Shown one piece after another: positions 54,486-64,000 of a stretch of DNA of 64,000 nucleotides. Below the pieces are notes generated by a model, which saw only the letters and a list, made by a program, of their open reading frames with translations, had not been told where the DNA came from and ran no database searches. The stretch covers positions 1 through 64,000 of the forward strand of contig JAPDOI010001077.1 of assembly GCA_029168955.1 (NCBI GenBank), given 5' to 3'. This stretch comes from Aplectana chamaeleonis (taxonomy: Eukaryota; Nematoda; Chromadorea; Rhabditida; Cosmocercidae). Both the position numbers and the translations under genes were made by a program. Position 1 is the stretch's first letter. Each line of letters opens with the position of its first letter.

Positions 54486-54935
54486 AGGCACAGTACACCC
54501 TTAGACAAGAATTCGGTGATTTTTATTTGATTGTGTAGCAGATCCTTCCTGTGTAACACGTGCCAAAAGCGAGATCTCCATTCCTTCGAATAAGCGAGAT
54601 ATAAGCGACCTCCACAGGTCCGACCTCCTTCGCTACCCACCACAGGCCCGGCCCCCTACCAGATTTACGGACTCGATAGCGGCTAAATGAATGAATGAAT
54701 TCTCAACATGTCGTCGTTCTTCAGTCCACTGCCGGTCTATCTCCTCATCCGGTTTTGCTCTCGTGCTGTGATTGCGAATGAAGAGAAATACAGGCCTGAG
54801 ACAACTCGTCCACGAAATTTTAGCCCTCAAAATGCAGGCACTTTCAAGGAGCCATATCTCCGTTCGTGGGGGGTCTTGAACAACTTCAGAGATGCCATTG
54901 TGATCAGAAAGTGGCTCTCTGCAAGATAAGCATGG
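54486..54935. mobile_element. Family I MITE (copy b), head-to-head with copy a
   Basis: Starts AGGCACAGTACACCC after the TTAA at 54,482. It is a reverse complement of copy a, so the pair forms a palindrome of about 930 bp centred on TTTAAA. The right end (about 40 bp) is missing where the LINE at 54.94 kb begins. Confidence 0.8.
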
Positions 54936-54941
54936 GGGATA

Positions 54942-55967
54942 GTGGGTAATAGTCGAACAATCCAGACTGCGCTATCCGGACTTCTGAGCTATTTCCTTTT
55001 TTTTGCTGCTTTGCAGGAAACCCGCCTCAAGGATAGTCCCGTCATCAGCGTCGGAGAGTACACCATCTACTGCGGTAACGCTGACGATAGGAGAGTGGGA
55101 GGCTGTGCAATAGCTGTAAGGAAGGATTTCAATGGTATGGTCAAGGAGCTCGGCTCAACGTCGTGTCGGAATGCATTCGTACGACTGCGAGATCACAGAG
55201 GATTCAATCTGTGGATAGTGAGTGCTCATGCGCCCACTGAAACCGCCGAAGGCAATTCGAAGGATGCGTTTTATGAGGAACTAAATACGTTGCTGGCCAG
55301 GATACCTCGTCAACATGCTGTTTTCGTGGAGATTGACGCAAATGCGAAGATGGGACTTGATCAGGAATCCGAAGTACTCGGTAAATGGTTCTACCCAGTG
55401 GAGCAAACATCGGACAATGGCTACCGCCTTGTCGACTTTTGTGAACGCAGTGGTCTGATTGTTGCATCGAAATTTAAGAGGAATCGTCGCCGCCATCAGC
55501 TTACGTGGCAGGGACCAACCCAGCTATCTCCAGAAGAGCAGCGGAAGCGGAAGATGACAACCTTGAAACTACAGCTCGACTATGTCCTGACGAGGAATAT
55601 TCCAGTATCGAACATTCGAAGATCTAGAGCTGCGTGGGATGTCGCATTCGATTCGGATCACCGTCCTGTTCTGTTGAACTTCACTGCGAGGATTCATAAG
55701 AGGAAGCGAGGGGCTCAGCCTCTCCAGAGGATTGACATGACAAGTCTCAGAGATGAAGAGTGCAGAAGGAATTTTCGACAACGAGTTTCTATTCACATCG
55801 GAGTGTGGACTGAGAAGAAACTTTGCGACGCGGATTCTTTTGTCAAGTGCATCCAGGACGCTTCGAAAGAGGCACTCCCGGTTGTACAGCCTAAGAAGAA
55901 GTTCGCCTACGTCTCAGAAGAAACAACATCTACCTACAACAGAGTATGTGCTCTCCGAACTGCATGA
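54942..55967 (+). pseudogene. RTE apurinic-like endonuclease and linker
   Basis: 341 codons. Motifs: ALQETRLKD (metal-binding Glu), VGGCAIAVRKD, LWIVSAHAPTE, a VEIDANAKMG block (where a GD-N motif is usual), TLKLQLDYVLTRN, and DSDHRPVLLNF (catalytic SDH). A TGA at 55,965-55,967 interrupts the frame, which then reopens in phase (EEKRLRRKLRRQLQSDRERE). In a working element it nicks the target to start reverse transcription. All catalytic signatures except the degenerate fourth block are visible, but the protein is cut off by the stop. Confidence 0.85.
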
Positions 55968-55973
55968 AACTTA

Positions 55974-57872
55974 GTGGAGGAGAAGCGTCTGAGGAGGAAG
56001 TTGCGTCGGCAGCTTCAAAGTGACCGCGAGCGAGAGAGGACGTGTAGAGCTAAGGAGTTCGAGAAGGCTTGGGAGGAGAAGAATCCGAAGAAAGCCTACA
56101 CGTTGCTGCGACAGTATAGCGGGAAGATGAAGAGATTTTCCTGTCTTGAACACTACCAATGGAGTTGCAGTTGGTGATGCGACGCTGCCAATATGGAAGG
56201 ATTACTTCAGTTCACTACTGAATCGTCCAGCGCCATCAGTTCCTGAGCTCCCGCATGTTCAGAGAGCACATTACGATGTCAGTGAGGAACCGCTGACTGA
56301 GTTTGAAGTTTTGGATTGTGTCCGGAAAATGAAGAATGGAAAGGCTGGTGGAGATGGCAACATCACTGCTGAAATGCTGAAAGCTCTTCCTCCGTCTGGG
56401 ATTCGTGGAATGACCAACAATATTCGTGCTATATGGATGAGCGAAAGGATACCCGATTCGTGGAGACATGCGATCATCGTACCTCTTCACAAGAAGCTAT
56501 CCGTCACGGATCCTAAGAACTACAGAGGAATCTCTCTACTTCGTGTCATGTACAAGGTTTTAGAACGTATCATTCTCGAGCGACTTATCAAACATCGTGA
56601 AAGAACGACCAGAGATGAGCAAGTCGGTTTTCGACCTGGAAGATCGACCATCGACCAAGTGTTCGTCGTGAGAATAGTAATTGAATCGTGGCAGCGGTAT
56701 TCGAAGCCATTACAGCTTGCTTTTTTAGACTTTGAAGCCGCGTTCGACTCTGCTCATCGTGATCGATTGCTCAATGCTCTGCGAGCAGATGGAGTCCCGT
56801 AAAAGTATGTTCGGTTAATCGAGGACATGAATAAAGGAACAACAGCAGCAGTTCGTACACCTGACGGATTTACGTCAGCTTTCGAGGTGAAAACAGGAGT
56901 CAGGCAAGGAGCCGTTGCAGGACCTTTTCTTTTCAACTTCGCCGTTGATGACATCATGCGTAGAGTTGCAGAACAGTTTCCTGCGGATGTGATCCTAACA
57001 CCATCAGGACGCTCCCTTGTCGACCTGGAGTACGCCAACGACATCGTGTTATTCGCTGAAAACAACGCAAAACTGCAAAGGATTGTGAATCTCGTTTCGA
57101 AGTATGCCGCAGCCTATGAACTTCGTCTTCGTCCCGACAAATGCAAGCAGATGTGGGTCTCTCAGAGGCCTTCAACGGGAGTTTGGTGGACGGACAACGT
57201 ATCGAACTGGTGGACGATTTCTGCTATTTGGGCTGTTTGCTGGAAAATGATGGTAGTTATGCAGCGGATATTCGACAACGATGTGCGAAAGCTATGTCTG
57301 CATTTAATTCTCTAACCAAAAGTTTGTGGTCTACCACCATCGCGAAGGAAGTCATGTTGCGCGTTTCCCTATCCGCTATTCGCCCTTTCATGATGTACGG
57401 ATCGGAGATGTGGGCAGCACCGAAGACGCAGATGGAAAGGTTGGATTGCACGGAGAGGAAGCTTTTTAGGCGTTTGCTTGGATATTTCTGGCCGCGTGTA
57501 TGCCGTAACGAAGACCTTTACAAGGAAATCGACGCAGTACATCAACGCTTGACACGAGGGAGGTGCCAGCATCTCCTAACGCCATCTCAAGCAGCAATGG
57601 AAAGTCGACTTCGACTGCTCGGGCATATACTAAGAAGAACGCCGGATCGTCTCGTACAACACGCTTTAAGAATGCTTCCAAATCCTGTCTGGAAACGGCC
57701 ACCTCGGCGTAGGCGAAAGTTCTGGACGGATGTGGTTAAAGAGGATTTGAATTCACTCGGCATCGAAAGACAGTTCAGGCGCGATGTCTCGTTTCGCAGG
57801 AAATGGAATAGTGACAGCTGGATGGAATGTGTTCAAATTGTGGCTGAAGACCGTGAAAATGGACACGGCTGA
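55974..57872 (+). pseudogene. RTE reverse transcriptase and C-terminus, YAND
   Basis: Linker, then frameshift near 56,140, then MKNGKAGGDGNITAEMLK, PDSWRHAIIVPLHKK, DPKNYRGISLL, DEQVGFRPGRSTIDQ, LAFLDFEAAFDSAH (motif A), a premature TAA at 56,800-56,802, GVRQGAVAGPFLFNF (motif B), and LEYANDIVLFAE, where TAC GCC AAC GAC (57,031-57,042) replaces YADD. A second frameshift near 57,175 leads to VDDFCYLGCLLENDGSYA, RPFMMYGSEMWAAP, RKLFRRLLGY and RLLGHILRRTPDRLV. The sequence is otherwise well preserved. The D-to-N change in the catalytic centre and two frameshifts make it inactive. Confidence 0.9.
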
Positions 57873-57959
57873 CTACTAGGACGGCACACCTCGGTGAAGA
57901 TGCGGAATGACCGCGTCAGGCGAAAGCCAACCGATTAAGTCAAGTAAGTCAAGTCGAAC

Positions 57960-58422
57960 AAACATTACTCAAAAGGATCACAACTGTGTTGATCTTGTGA
58001 ATGTTATTTTTGTTGAAGTCAGCGTTCACGATGATTAATATTGGTAGCTTTTCCCAGTACAGTAATAGACAGAAAAGAGTGTCGCAAGAGCGACAGAAAG
58101 CAAGCCGAGAAATGCAAAAAAGACTGCAAAAAGAACCGTACTGAGGTCTCTGCCCCGGCTCCACCTCTTTGTCGTGAATAAACGGAAACCCGAGATTTTC
58201 ATAACAGCGAATAATGAAATCGAGGGAGTACTGTTGAATGAGCTATAACACTTGATTACATTGCTAGGTATCGCTCTGGATTTGATTTATTTCTCTGTTT
58301 GAGACAATCGCACAAAAGAGCGAATAATTATGGACCATACACGACAAACATGTTAAAAGGAAGCTAATAGGAAATCAACTTTTGCTCATAGATCAAGTCA
58401 CTGCAGTGTAGAGTAGCTTTGA
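57960..58422. other. Spacer with a MITE-like left tip
   Basis: AAGTCAGCGTTCACGATGAT at about 58,016-58,035 resembles a TTAA-family tip, but no partner end was found before the family G element. Confidence 0.4.
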
Positions 58423-58426
58423 TTAG

Positions 58427-59000
58427 AGGCAGTGATCACGATGAAAAACCTTATCGAAAAAAAACTACAAAAATCAGCTCAGTCAGAAAACAGCTGAAAA
58501 ACTATGAAGGTAGAGCGGTGAAAAACGGGCTAGAATTAGAGTTTCTAGGGCCCAAAGATCCCAGTTCGTGCCCACGTTCACAGCTCCGCCCAAAAAGATC
58601 GCAGTCTCATGCCGAGCAGTCACAAATCATCTACGTTCAAAGAAAGAATTAAATGCAAATTTTCCTGATAAAAACATTTGAACAATGAAAGCATACAGTA
58701 TTCAGTCAATGTTTTTGACTAGATGAGTACACAAACATTCGAGTAGGTCAGTCCGAAGGTTAATGTTCTTTGATTGAAATTCGAATTCAAGCCAGCCGAT
58801 GTTCTCGATATTAGAGGCCATCGATGCTGATGATGTGGAGTGGGCTCGTCCACCCTCAAAAGACAACTAAGTTCAGGCTTGATATTGGGCCCGAAACAGC
58901 GTTTTTTTTCGCAATTTTTTCTTATAGGTCCAACTACTTTAAACCCAGAAAGGTTTTAGAATGAAAAAGAAGACAAGCATATTTAATTGCGTCCACAGCC
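58427..59000. mobile_element. TTAA-flanked MITE, family G (copy 2, reverse)
   Basis: 574 bp; left flank TTAG (58,423-58,426), right flank TTAA (59,001-59,004). Tips AGGCAGTGATCACGATG and GCGTCCACAGCCT. The interior is the reverse complement of 11,833-12,380. Confidence 0.8.
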
Positions 59001-59173
59001 TTTAAGCAAAACGCTTTAAGGCGATTCGCGGCCCGTTTATAACACATGACCCAGTAACCATGAAAATGTCGCGCCCCACAGCCAAATTCTGCCCTAACCC
59101 TCGCAGTTACCGTAGTGGTGATGCACACTTTTCATGGCGTGTTCTCTATGCGACGGAGGTTTCATCATTCTTA

Positions 59174-59312
59174 AGGGGCTGAGCAGAGTGCCACCGCACC
59201 GCGGCGCGGCCTGATGATTGAGAGCCGTATTGATAGATCGCGGCGATCTATCAATACGGCTCTCCATCATCAGACCGCGCCGCGCCGCGGTGGCACTCTG
59301 CTCAACCCCTAA
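59174..59312. repeat. Near-perfect ~140-bp hairpin
   Basis: GGGGCTGAGCAGAGTGCCAC and onward through GATAGATCGC mirrors itself to GTGGCACTCTGCTCAACCCC, with only a few mismatches and almost no loop (centre near 59,244). A TAA follows or precedes each end. Snap-back MITE; the transcript would be an uninterrupted dsRNA stem. Confidence 0.85.
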
Positions 59313-60270
59313 AGAGGCTCTTGTTATTGGGCGACGGCCGTTTGCTTCCCCCCCCCATCTTTCAGGATGATGTTGCTAGTTGTTTTCATAACATAGGGAG
59401 AGTTGGCCAATTTTTTCTAGGCTGTTCGCGTGCTTCATTGTGAGAATCGGTTTAATTACCCAAGTATGAGGTAGTGAAGTTGTCGCGGGGTGCTGTGGTT
59501 ATTGCTCATCGATCATAGCTGACGATCGTGCTCGTGTCCGATGCTTACTCATCACTAGTGTTTCCCGCCGTGTGTCGTGGTTTATCTTGTGGTATTCTGA
59601 GACGGAAACCCGCTTCACGTCTTCCTGAAAAGCCGGCGTAGCCAGCGGGATAGTGGCTTGGAGTGCGAAATCCAAAGTTTTGTCGCCCGCGGTAGTGGCT
59701 CTCGCGGGCGTGGTAGTGACTGCTGTGGGCGAGTAGCTGCTTGGTGCCTGGGCGATAAGCCCCTCTGAGCTCTTTTCTAAAACTATACGCACGCACAGGT
59801 GGCAACGCGGCTAGAACACCGGCACCAACTGGGGCGCCAGCGGTTGAGCGGGGCCAAGTACCGCAGACTTGGATAATTGAACCGACGGCATTGCAGTCAT
59901 CCTAGTCCTGACTCAGAAGCGTGTCTTATGCCTTCCTTGGAAACTAGCGTCTTGGGCGTCTTGGGCGTTGGGGGCACGCTTGTCACGTCATAGGCACCAT
60001 CCTGCCCTTATCCCCGCGATAGGCACGCCCTCGTGTCACGAGGACGAGCACTCGCCCTTCGCGTGTTTTTATAAAAGTGGCCAGTTCGGAATGGGCGTCG
60101 AGCTCATTTTTTTGAGTCATTGGTGCGAATCACACGCTTTTCGTGCATACCCAGGTCAGCGAGACTCGCTTTGAACTTCCTTTATCTTAGATCGTATCCA
60201 GGTAACCACAGACGAGAAGCGACGGCGACCCCCTTCCCTACAAGATCCACGAAACGGGTCTATAGCTTGT
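59313..60270. other. Spacer, no gene recognised
   Basis: Mixed-composition sequence. A minus-strand frame at 59,499-59,805 has no domain features. Confidence 0.35.
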
Positions 60271-60274
60271 TAGA

Positions 60275-60698
60275 AACTAGTATTTAATCAATAACTTCTG
60301 ATCGTCGACTTGGCCTCCATTGTTGGCATTTAATCAACACTAGCAAACTCGTTAGTGTACACTCTCAAACTACTTTACTAGCTGCTGTGCACGTCGCAGA
60401 ATTCGGCCTATCCTAGACGGGGGGGGGGGCAGGATTTATTCATAGACATGAAGAAAAAATTTGATAAAAGATGCGTGCTATCAATCATAGTCAGTGGTTC
60501 ACTTCATTCCTGTCTTGAATCATGAGTGCCCCCCATCTTGCACAAAATTCTGTTTGACCAGTCTCAATACGAAGCTTGAATTTCTATAGGTGGCGTCGTA
60601 CACCTGTACACGAATTGGTATCTCATCCCCTCCAGCATCTGCCAGCGTAGTGCTTCACATTGAAAACTCGAACTGGAGATTCATCGCTAATATTGCCT
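60275..60698. mobile_element. Family H MITE (copy 1)
   Basis: TAATCAATAACTTCTGATCG and GCTGTGCACGTCGCAGAATT match the copy around 62,280 and 62,950. The right tip is a variant (CATCGCTAATATTGCCT) ahead of the TTAA at 60,699-60,702. Contains an 11-G run at 60,419-60,429. The left tip was not identified. Confidence 0.6.
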
Positions 60699-60702
60699 TT
60701 AA

Positions 60703-61097
60703 AGGCACAGTACACCCTCAGACATAAATTTTGTGCCTTTTATTTCGTTGTGTCGTAGACCCCTCCTATATAACACGTGCCAAGTGCGAGATCTCAATTT
60801 CTCCAAATAAGCAAGATATAGGCGACCACCACATGCCCCACCTGCTTTGCTCACCACCACGGGCAACACCCCCTACCAGATTTCCGAACTCGATAGCGGC
60901 CAGATGGATGCATGAATTATCAACAAGTCGTCGTTTTTCAGTTAATTGCCGGTCTGTCTGCTTATACTGGCTTACTCTCGCTCTACGATTGCGACTGAGG
61001 GGAAATCTAGGCCCGAAACAACTCATCCACCATTTTTTCACTCTTACAATATGAGCATCTTTAAAGAGCCATAGCTCTGTTCATAGAGTGTCTCGGA
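60703..61097. mobile_element. Family I MITE (copy c), right end lost
   Basis: Starts AGGCACAGTACACCCTCAG after TTAA 60,699-60,702. It matches copy b in the same orientation and stops where copy d begins. Confidence 0.75.
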
Positions 61098-61581
61098 GGC
61101 ACAGTACACCCTCAGACACGAATTTTGTGATTTTTATGTGATTGTGTAGTAGACTCCTCCAGTACCACACCTGCCAAGTACGAGATCTCAATTCTTCCAA
61201 AGAAGCGAGATATAAGCGACCACCACATGTCCGACCCCCTTGGCTCACCACCACAGGTCCGACACCCTAAAAAATTTTTGGACTCAATAGTGGCTTTATG
61301 AATGGATGAATCCTCAAGGAGTCATCGTTCTTCAGTCCATTGCAGGACCATATCCATATCCTGGCTCGCTCACGCTCAACGATTGCGATTGAAGAGAAGT
61401 ACAGGCCTGAGACAAGTCGTCCATAATTTTTTCACTTTCAAAATATAGGCATCTTTGAGGAGCCATAACTCTGTTCATTGGCATCTTGGACGATTTCAGA
61501 GATACTATTGTGATCAGCATGTGACTTTCTCGAAGATCAGCATACAAAATGAGAAAATAATTTTCTGGTTATTCTGTGCCT
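61098..61581. mobile_element. Family I MITE (copy d)
   Basis: 484 bp, AGGCACAGTACACCCTCAG to GTTATTCTGTGCCT followed by TTAA (61,582-61,585). Same length as copy a. In direct tandem with copy c; there is no TTAA between them. Confidence 0.8.
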
Positions 61582-61585
61582 TTAA

Positions 61586-62030
61586 GGACCGCTGGAGTAC
61601 ATCGGTCGTAAATGACGGTAGTTACAAGCCGTGGACAACATTTTCATCATGCCTTCGCCGCTTTTCGATTTCAGACAATTTTTGAGCGGCCATAACTCCG
61701 TTCCCAGGGAGCTTCGTACGATTTCAGAGACGTCACTGGAATTAGCGTGGTAACGTTCTTGAGAGGCAGAAAAACAGGTAAACGATGCTGAGGTTGAGTA
61801 GTGTTTTTAAAGGCGCAGACCGACCTCTGAATCGTTTTCTGGTTCTCTAATTGCTTTGAAGAGAATATCGAGCCGATCACAATGGTGTCTCCAGGCTCGC
61901 TCAAAACTCACTGTCAACAGAGTTATGGCCCCCTAGAACTGAGCGAGTTTCGAGGACGAGTTGTCTCGAGTCTATTTTTTTTCTCGCTGTGCGCAGCCAC
62001 TGAAGCAGACCACAGTATGAAGCGCTTGTT
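61586..62030. repeat. Family P repeat (copy 2)
   Basis: Begins GGACCGCTGGAGTACATCGG right after the TTAA that ends a family I element, just as copy 1 follows a family A element. Ends near CTGAAGCAGACCACAGTATG. Confidence 0.65.
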
Positions 62031-62269
62031 GCTTCTGTAAGAGTCTAGTGCCCTGCATAGATGATTTGAAGTAACAAGGGTCCTCAGCTGGTTAGAACGT
62101 AATATCTAATCTGTAAAACTGGAGAAGATATGCCGAACAGGACAAATTGCCCGTGCTGTATGGCTGCTGGTTGATATGACCAACCCACCCGTTGATCACG
62201 TCGAATCAACTGCTAATGCCATGGTATCATACCGCACTGGCAATTTGTCCGGTTCGACATTTCTCCTCT

Positions 62270-63163
62270 AGTTAATCAATCAATAATTTCTGATCGTCGA
62301 CTTAGCCTTTTTCGAACTCCGTTGTTGGCATTTACTACTCACTAGCACTTTTGTGTTTGCTTTCATTTAAAGGCAGTGGTCGCGATCAAATATGCTTGTT
62401 GTCTTTTTCTCTCTCAACCCTTTTCAGGTTCTCGAGCAGTAGGACCTATAAGAAAAAAACGCGAAAAAAACCACTGTTTTGGGCCAAATTTGAAGCCTAA
62501 ACATTCTTGTCTTTGATGGTGGACGAGCCCACTCCACATCATCGGCATCGATGACCTCTTATATCAAGAACATCAGCTGGCTTGAAATTGAATTCCAATC
62601 AATGAACCTTCGAATTCATGTACACATCTAGTCAAAAACAATGACTGGGGTGCTTGCATCCACTGTTCAACTGTGAATTTGCATTTATTTCTTCTCCTGA
62701 ATGCCGATGATTTTTGATTGCTCGGCATGAGTCTGCGATGTTTTTGGTCGCCGCTGTGCACGTGTGCACAAACTGACATCTTTGAGCCTTAGGAACTCTA
62801 ATCCTAGCCCGTTTTCCACCGCGCTATCTTCATAGTTTTTCAGCTGTTTTCCACCTAAGCTTATTTTTGTAGTTTTTTCGATAACGTTTTTCATCATGAC
62901 CACTGCCTTTAAAAACTTCTCTTGTACACTCTTAAACTATCTTACTAGTTGTTGTGCACGTCGCAGAATTTTGACCAGTCACAATATGGATCTTGAATAT
63001 CTATGGGTGGTTTTGTGCACCTGTGCACAAATTGGTATCTTTGTGCCGTAATAACTTCATTTTAGTGCGTTTTTCGTAGCGCATTCTTCGCAGTTCTTCA
63101 GCTGTTCTCGAACAAAACAGATTTTGCTGTTTTCTCGGGAACCTCCATCGTGAACACTGTCTT
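62270..63163. mobile_element. Family H MITE (copy 2) interrupted by family G
   Basis: H text at 62,270-62,366 and 62,913-63,163 is split by a G element (62,371-62,908). The right tip CATCGTGAACACTGTCT is followed by TTAG (63,164-63,167). The left tip was not located. Confidence 0.65.
62371..62908. mobile_element. TTAA-flanked MITE, family G (copy 3)
   Basis: 538 bp with TTAA at 62,367-62,370 and 62,909-62,912. Tips AGGCAGTGGTCGCGATC and CATCATGACCACTGCCT. Very similar to copy 1 at 11,833, in the same orientation. Confidence 0.85.
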
Positions 63164-63167
63164 TAGC

Positions 63168-64000
63168 TGTATTGGTGTCAGCGAATGTAAAATCTCGTCG
63201 ATCAATGACTCGCCGATGTTTCGGAAGAATGATACAAGTACAGGCAACAGTAGAGAAAAGTCCGCAACCGCACCACCGCCTTTTGCCCGTTTCCGTGGGT
63301 GATACATGCTAAGAAAGACTGAACCGCATCTGGCTGAAGTGATCAATGTGCCAACGCTGTTCTGTGCCTCAGAGGCGTAATTCGCACAAAGAGTTCGAGC
63401 AGCTCAAGGGTCTAGGAATACTCTTCTGAAATTCTGAAATTTTGATCCCTTCTAATTTCCCGGCTTTCTTCTTTTTTCGATTGGTACCAGCACCACCCTT
63501 TTCCTTTAGTTTACTACCACTACCTTTAGGTTTTCGTCTCCTGCGGAGTAAAACTTCTCTTTGTCGCACTGTGCATCTGCCCATCAGTCCGTTCTCCTAA
63601 CTTCCCGCACACTCCTTTTAAAGCTCCACCCACATCTTTAGATATTCTGAACTGGGTGTCTTGTATACCTCAACGCTCTGTCATCTTTCCGAGATATCAG
63701 GACTCTTTCACCGTTCCAACTCCGATCGCTGCAATAGCATGCTTTGAATGAAGTCCTGGTTTTACTGCAACGGGTCGCTGCGATGGAAAACAGTAACGAT
63801 GCAGTAAAAACCGAGTTTGAGAATTGTCGCGCGATGCAATCACGATCGATGCTCATGATTATTATGTCATCGCCTTGCACGATGATCGAAGCCAACAATA
63901 GGCCTAACAATCTTGGTCGCGGTCAAAGTTCTCTCATGTGCGAAGTCTATAATGTGCTAATGTATGTACCTAACTTGCAATAGATGTTCTACTACATTGT
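63168..64000. other. Unassigned window end
   Basis: Two modest frames are present: a minus-strand, Lys/Arg-rich one at 63,369-63,584 (with RRRRKPKGSGSKLKEKGG and NRKKKKAGK) and a plus-strand one at 63,744-63,983. Neither shows a recognised domain or clear splice structure. The basic stretch could be a low-complexity exon of a gene running out of the window, but there is no further evidence. Confidence 0.25.

Larger units (their letters stand above)
54942..57958 (+). mobile_element. RTE-clade LINE, nearly full-length coding region
   Basis: Encodes most of an RTE protein: endonuclease (from LQETRLKD at about 55,013), linker, reverse transcriptase and C-terminal domain, ending at a stop near 57,872. 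A short 3' UTR ends in AAGTC units at about 57,935-57,955. The 5' end appears truncated just before the QETR motif; upstream bases are unlike a LINE start. It differs from the 41-kb family in sequence and tail. Confidence 0.9.

Noticed and set aside
54990..55015. Splice acceptor (T-tract then TTTGCAG) making the LINE endonuclease an exon
   Set aside because: The GCAG is part of the QETR codon context of the LINE; no upstream exon or donor is evident.
59174..59312. microRNA precursor
   Set aside because: Stem too long and too perfect, with inverted-repeat ends; fits a snap-back MITE better.
63369..63584. Basic nuclear protein exon
   Set aside because: Low-complexity Lys/Arg text only, no splice sites fitting a gene model; kept as unassigned.

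Overview
The window looks like a transposon-dense piece of a nematode chromosome, most likely a strongylid (hookworm-like) parasite. The grounds are several degenerate RTE-clade non-LTR retrotransposons, Penelope-like elements with GIY-YIG endonucleases, Tc1 and mariner/maT-like transposase wrecks, introns ending in TTTCAG, and one split 7-TM chemoreceptor-like gene with a TTTCAG site 4 nt before its ATG. The species assignment is inference. There are no bacterial operons, rRNA genes, CRISPR arrays or convincing tRNA genes.

One host gene is supported. It is a serpentine receptor on the minus strand whose five exons run from 31,960 down to 19,070. They join in a consistent reading phase to give about 285 residues without a stop. 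Its fourth intron is about 11.6 kb and is filled with transposons, including two kilobase-scale inverted repeats (about 20.44-23.10 kb and 26.63-30.84 kb). Almost everything else is mobile DNA.

Layout: 0.1-0.9 kb, mariner-like pseudogene; 0.9-2.5 kb, foldback element with arms of about 415 bp; 3.8-6.75 kb, dead RTE LINE; 6.82-8.03 kb, DNA transposon D1 with an internal 42-bp minisatellite; 8-12.4 kb, MITEs and a LINE fragment; 13.07-14.64 kb, Tc1-like element with TA duplications and a relic IR/DR arrangement; 15.0-15.6 kb, foldback MITE; 16.0-17.5 kb, Penelope-like relic with a hammerhead-like motif; 19.0-32.0 kb, receptor gene and its giant intron; 34.78-36.69 kb, D2 (longer minisatellite, with a nested MITE); 36.7-43.4 kb, RTE copies and a MITE chain; 45.0-46.5 kb, element E with a nested hAT-type MITE and perfect 8-bp duplication; 47.5-49.0 kb, pieces of at least two Penelope-like families and a second hammerhead-like motif; 49.1-54.9 kb, MITE array with nested and head-to-head insertions; 54.9-57.96 kb, nearly complete but inactivated RTE; 58.4-63.2 kb, more MITEs.

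Two themes link the repeats. A large group of MITEs ends in AGGCA(G/C) followed by a GTTCACGAT-like tail, is flanked by TTAA, and repeatedly inserts at the TTAA bordering another member, so neighbours share a single TTTAAA. One pair of paralogous elements (D1/D2) preserves an empty and a filled site. Three otherwise dissimilar elements (D, E, F) share the terminal tip CTCAGGCAA, suggesting one transposase mobilises them all.
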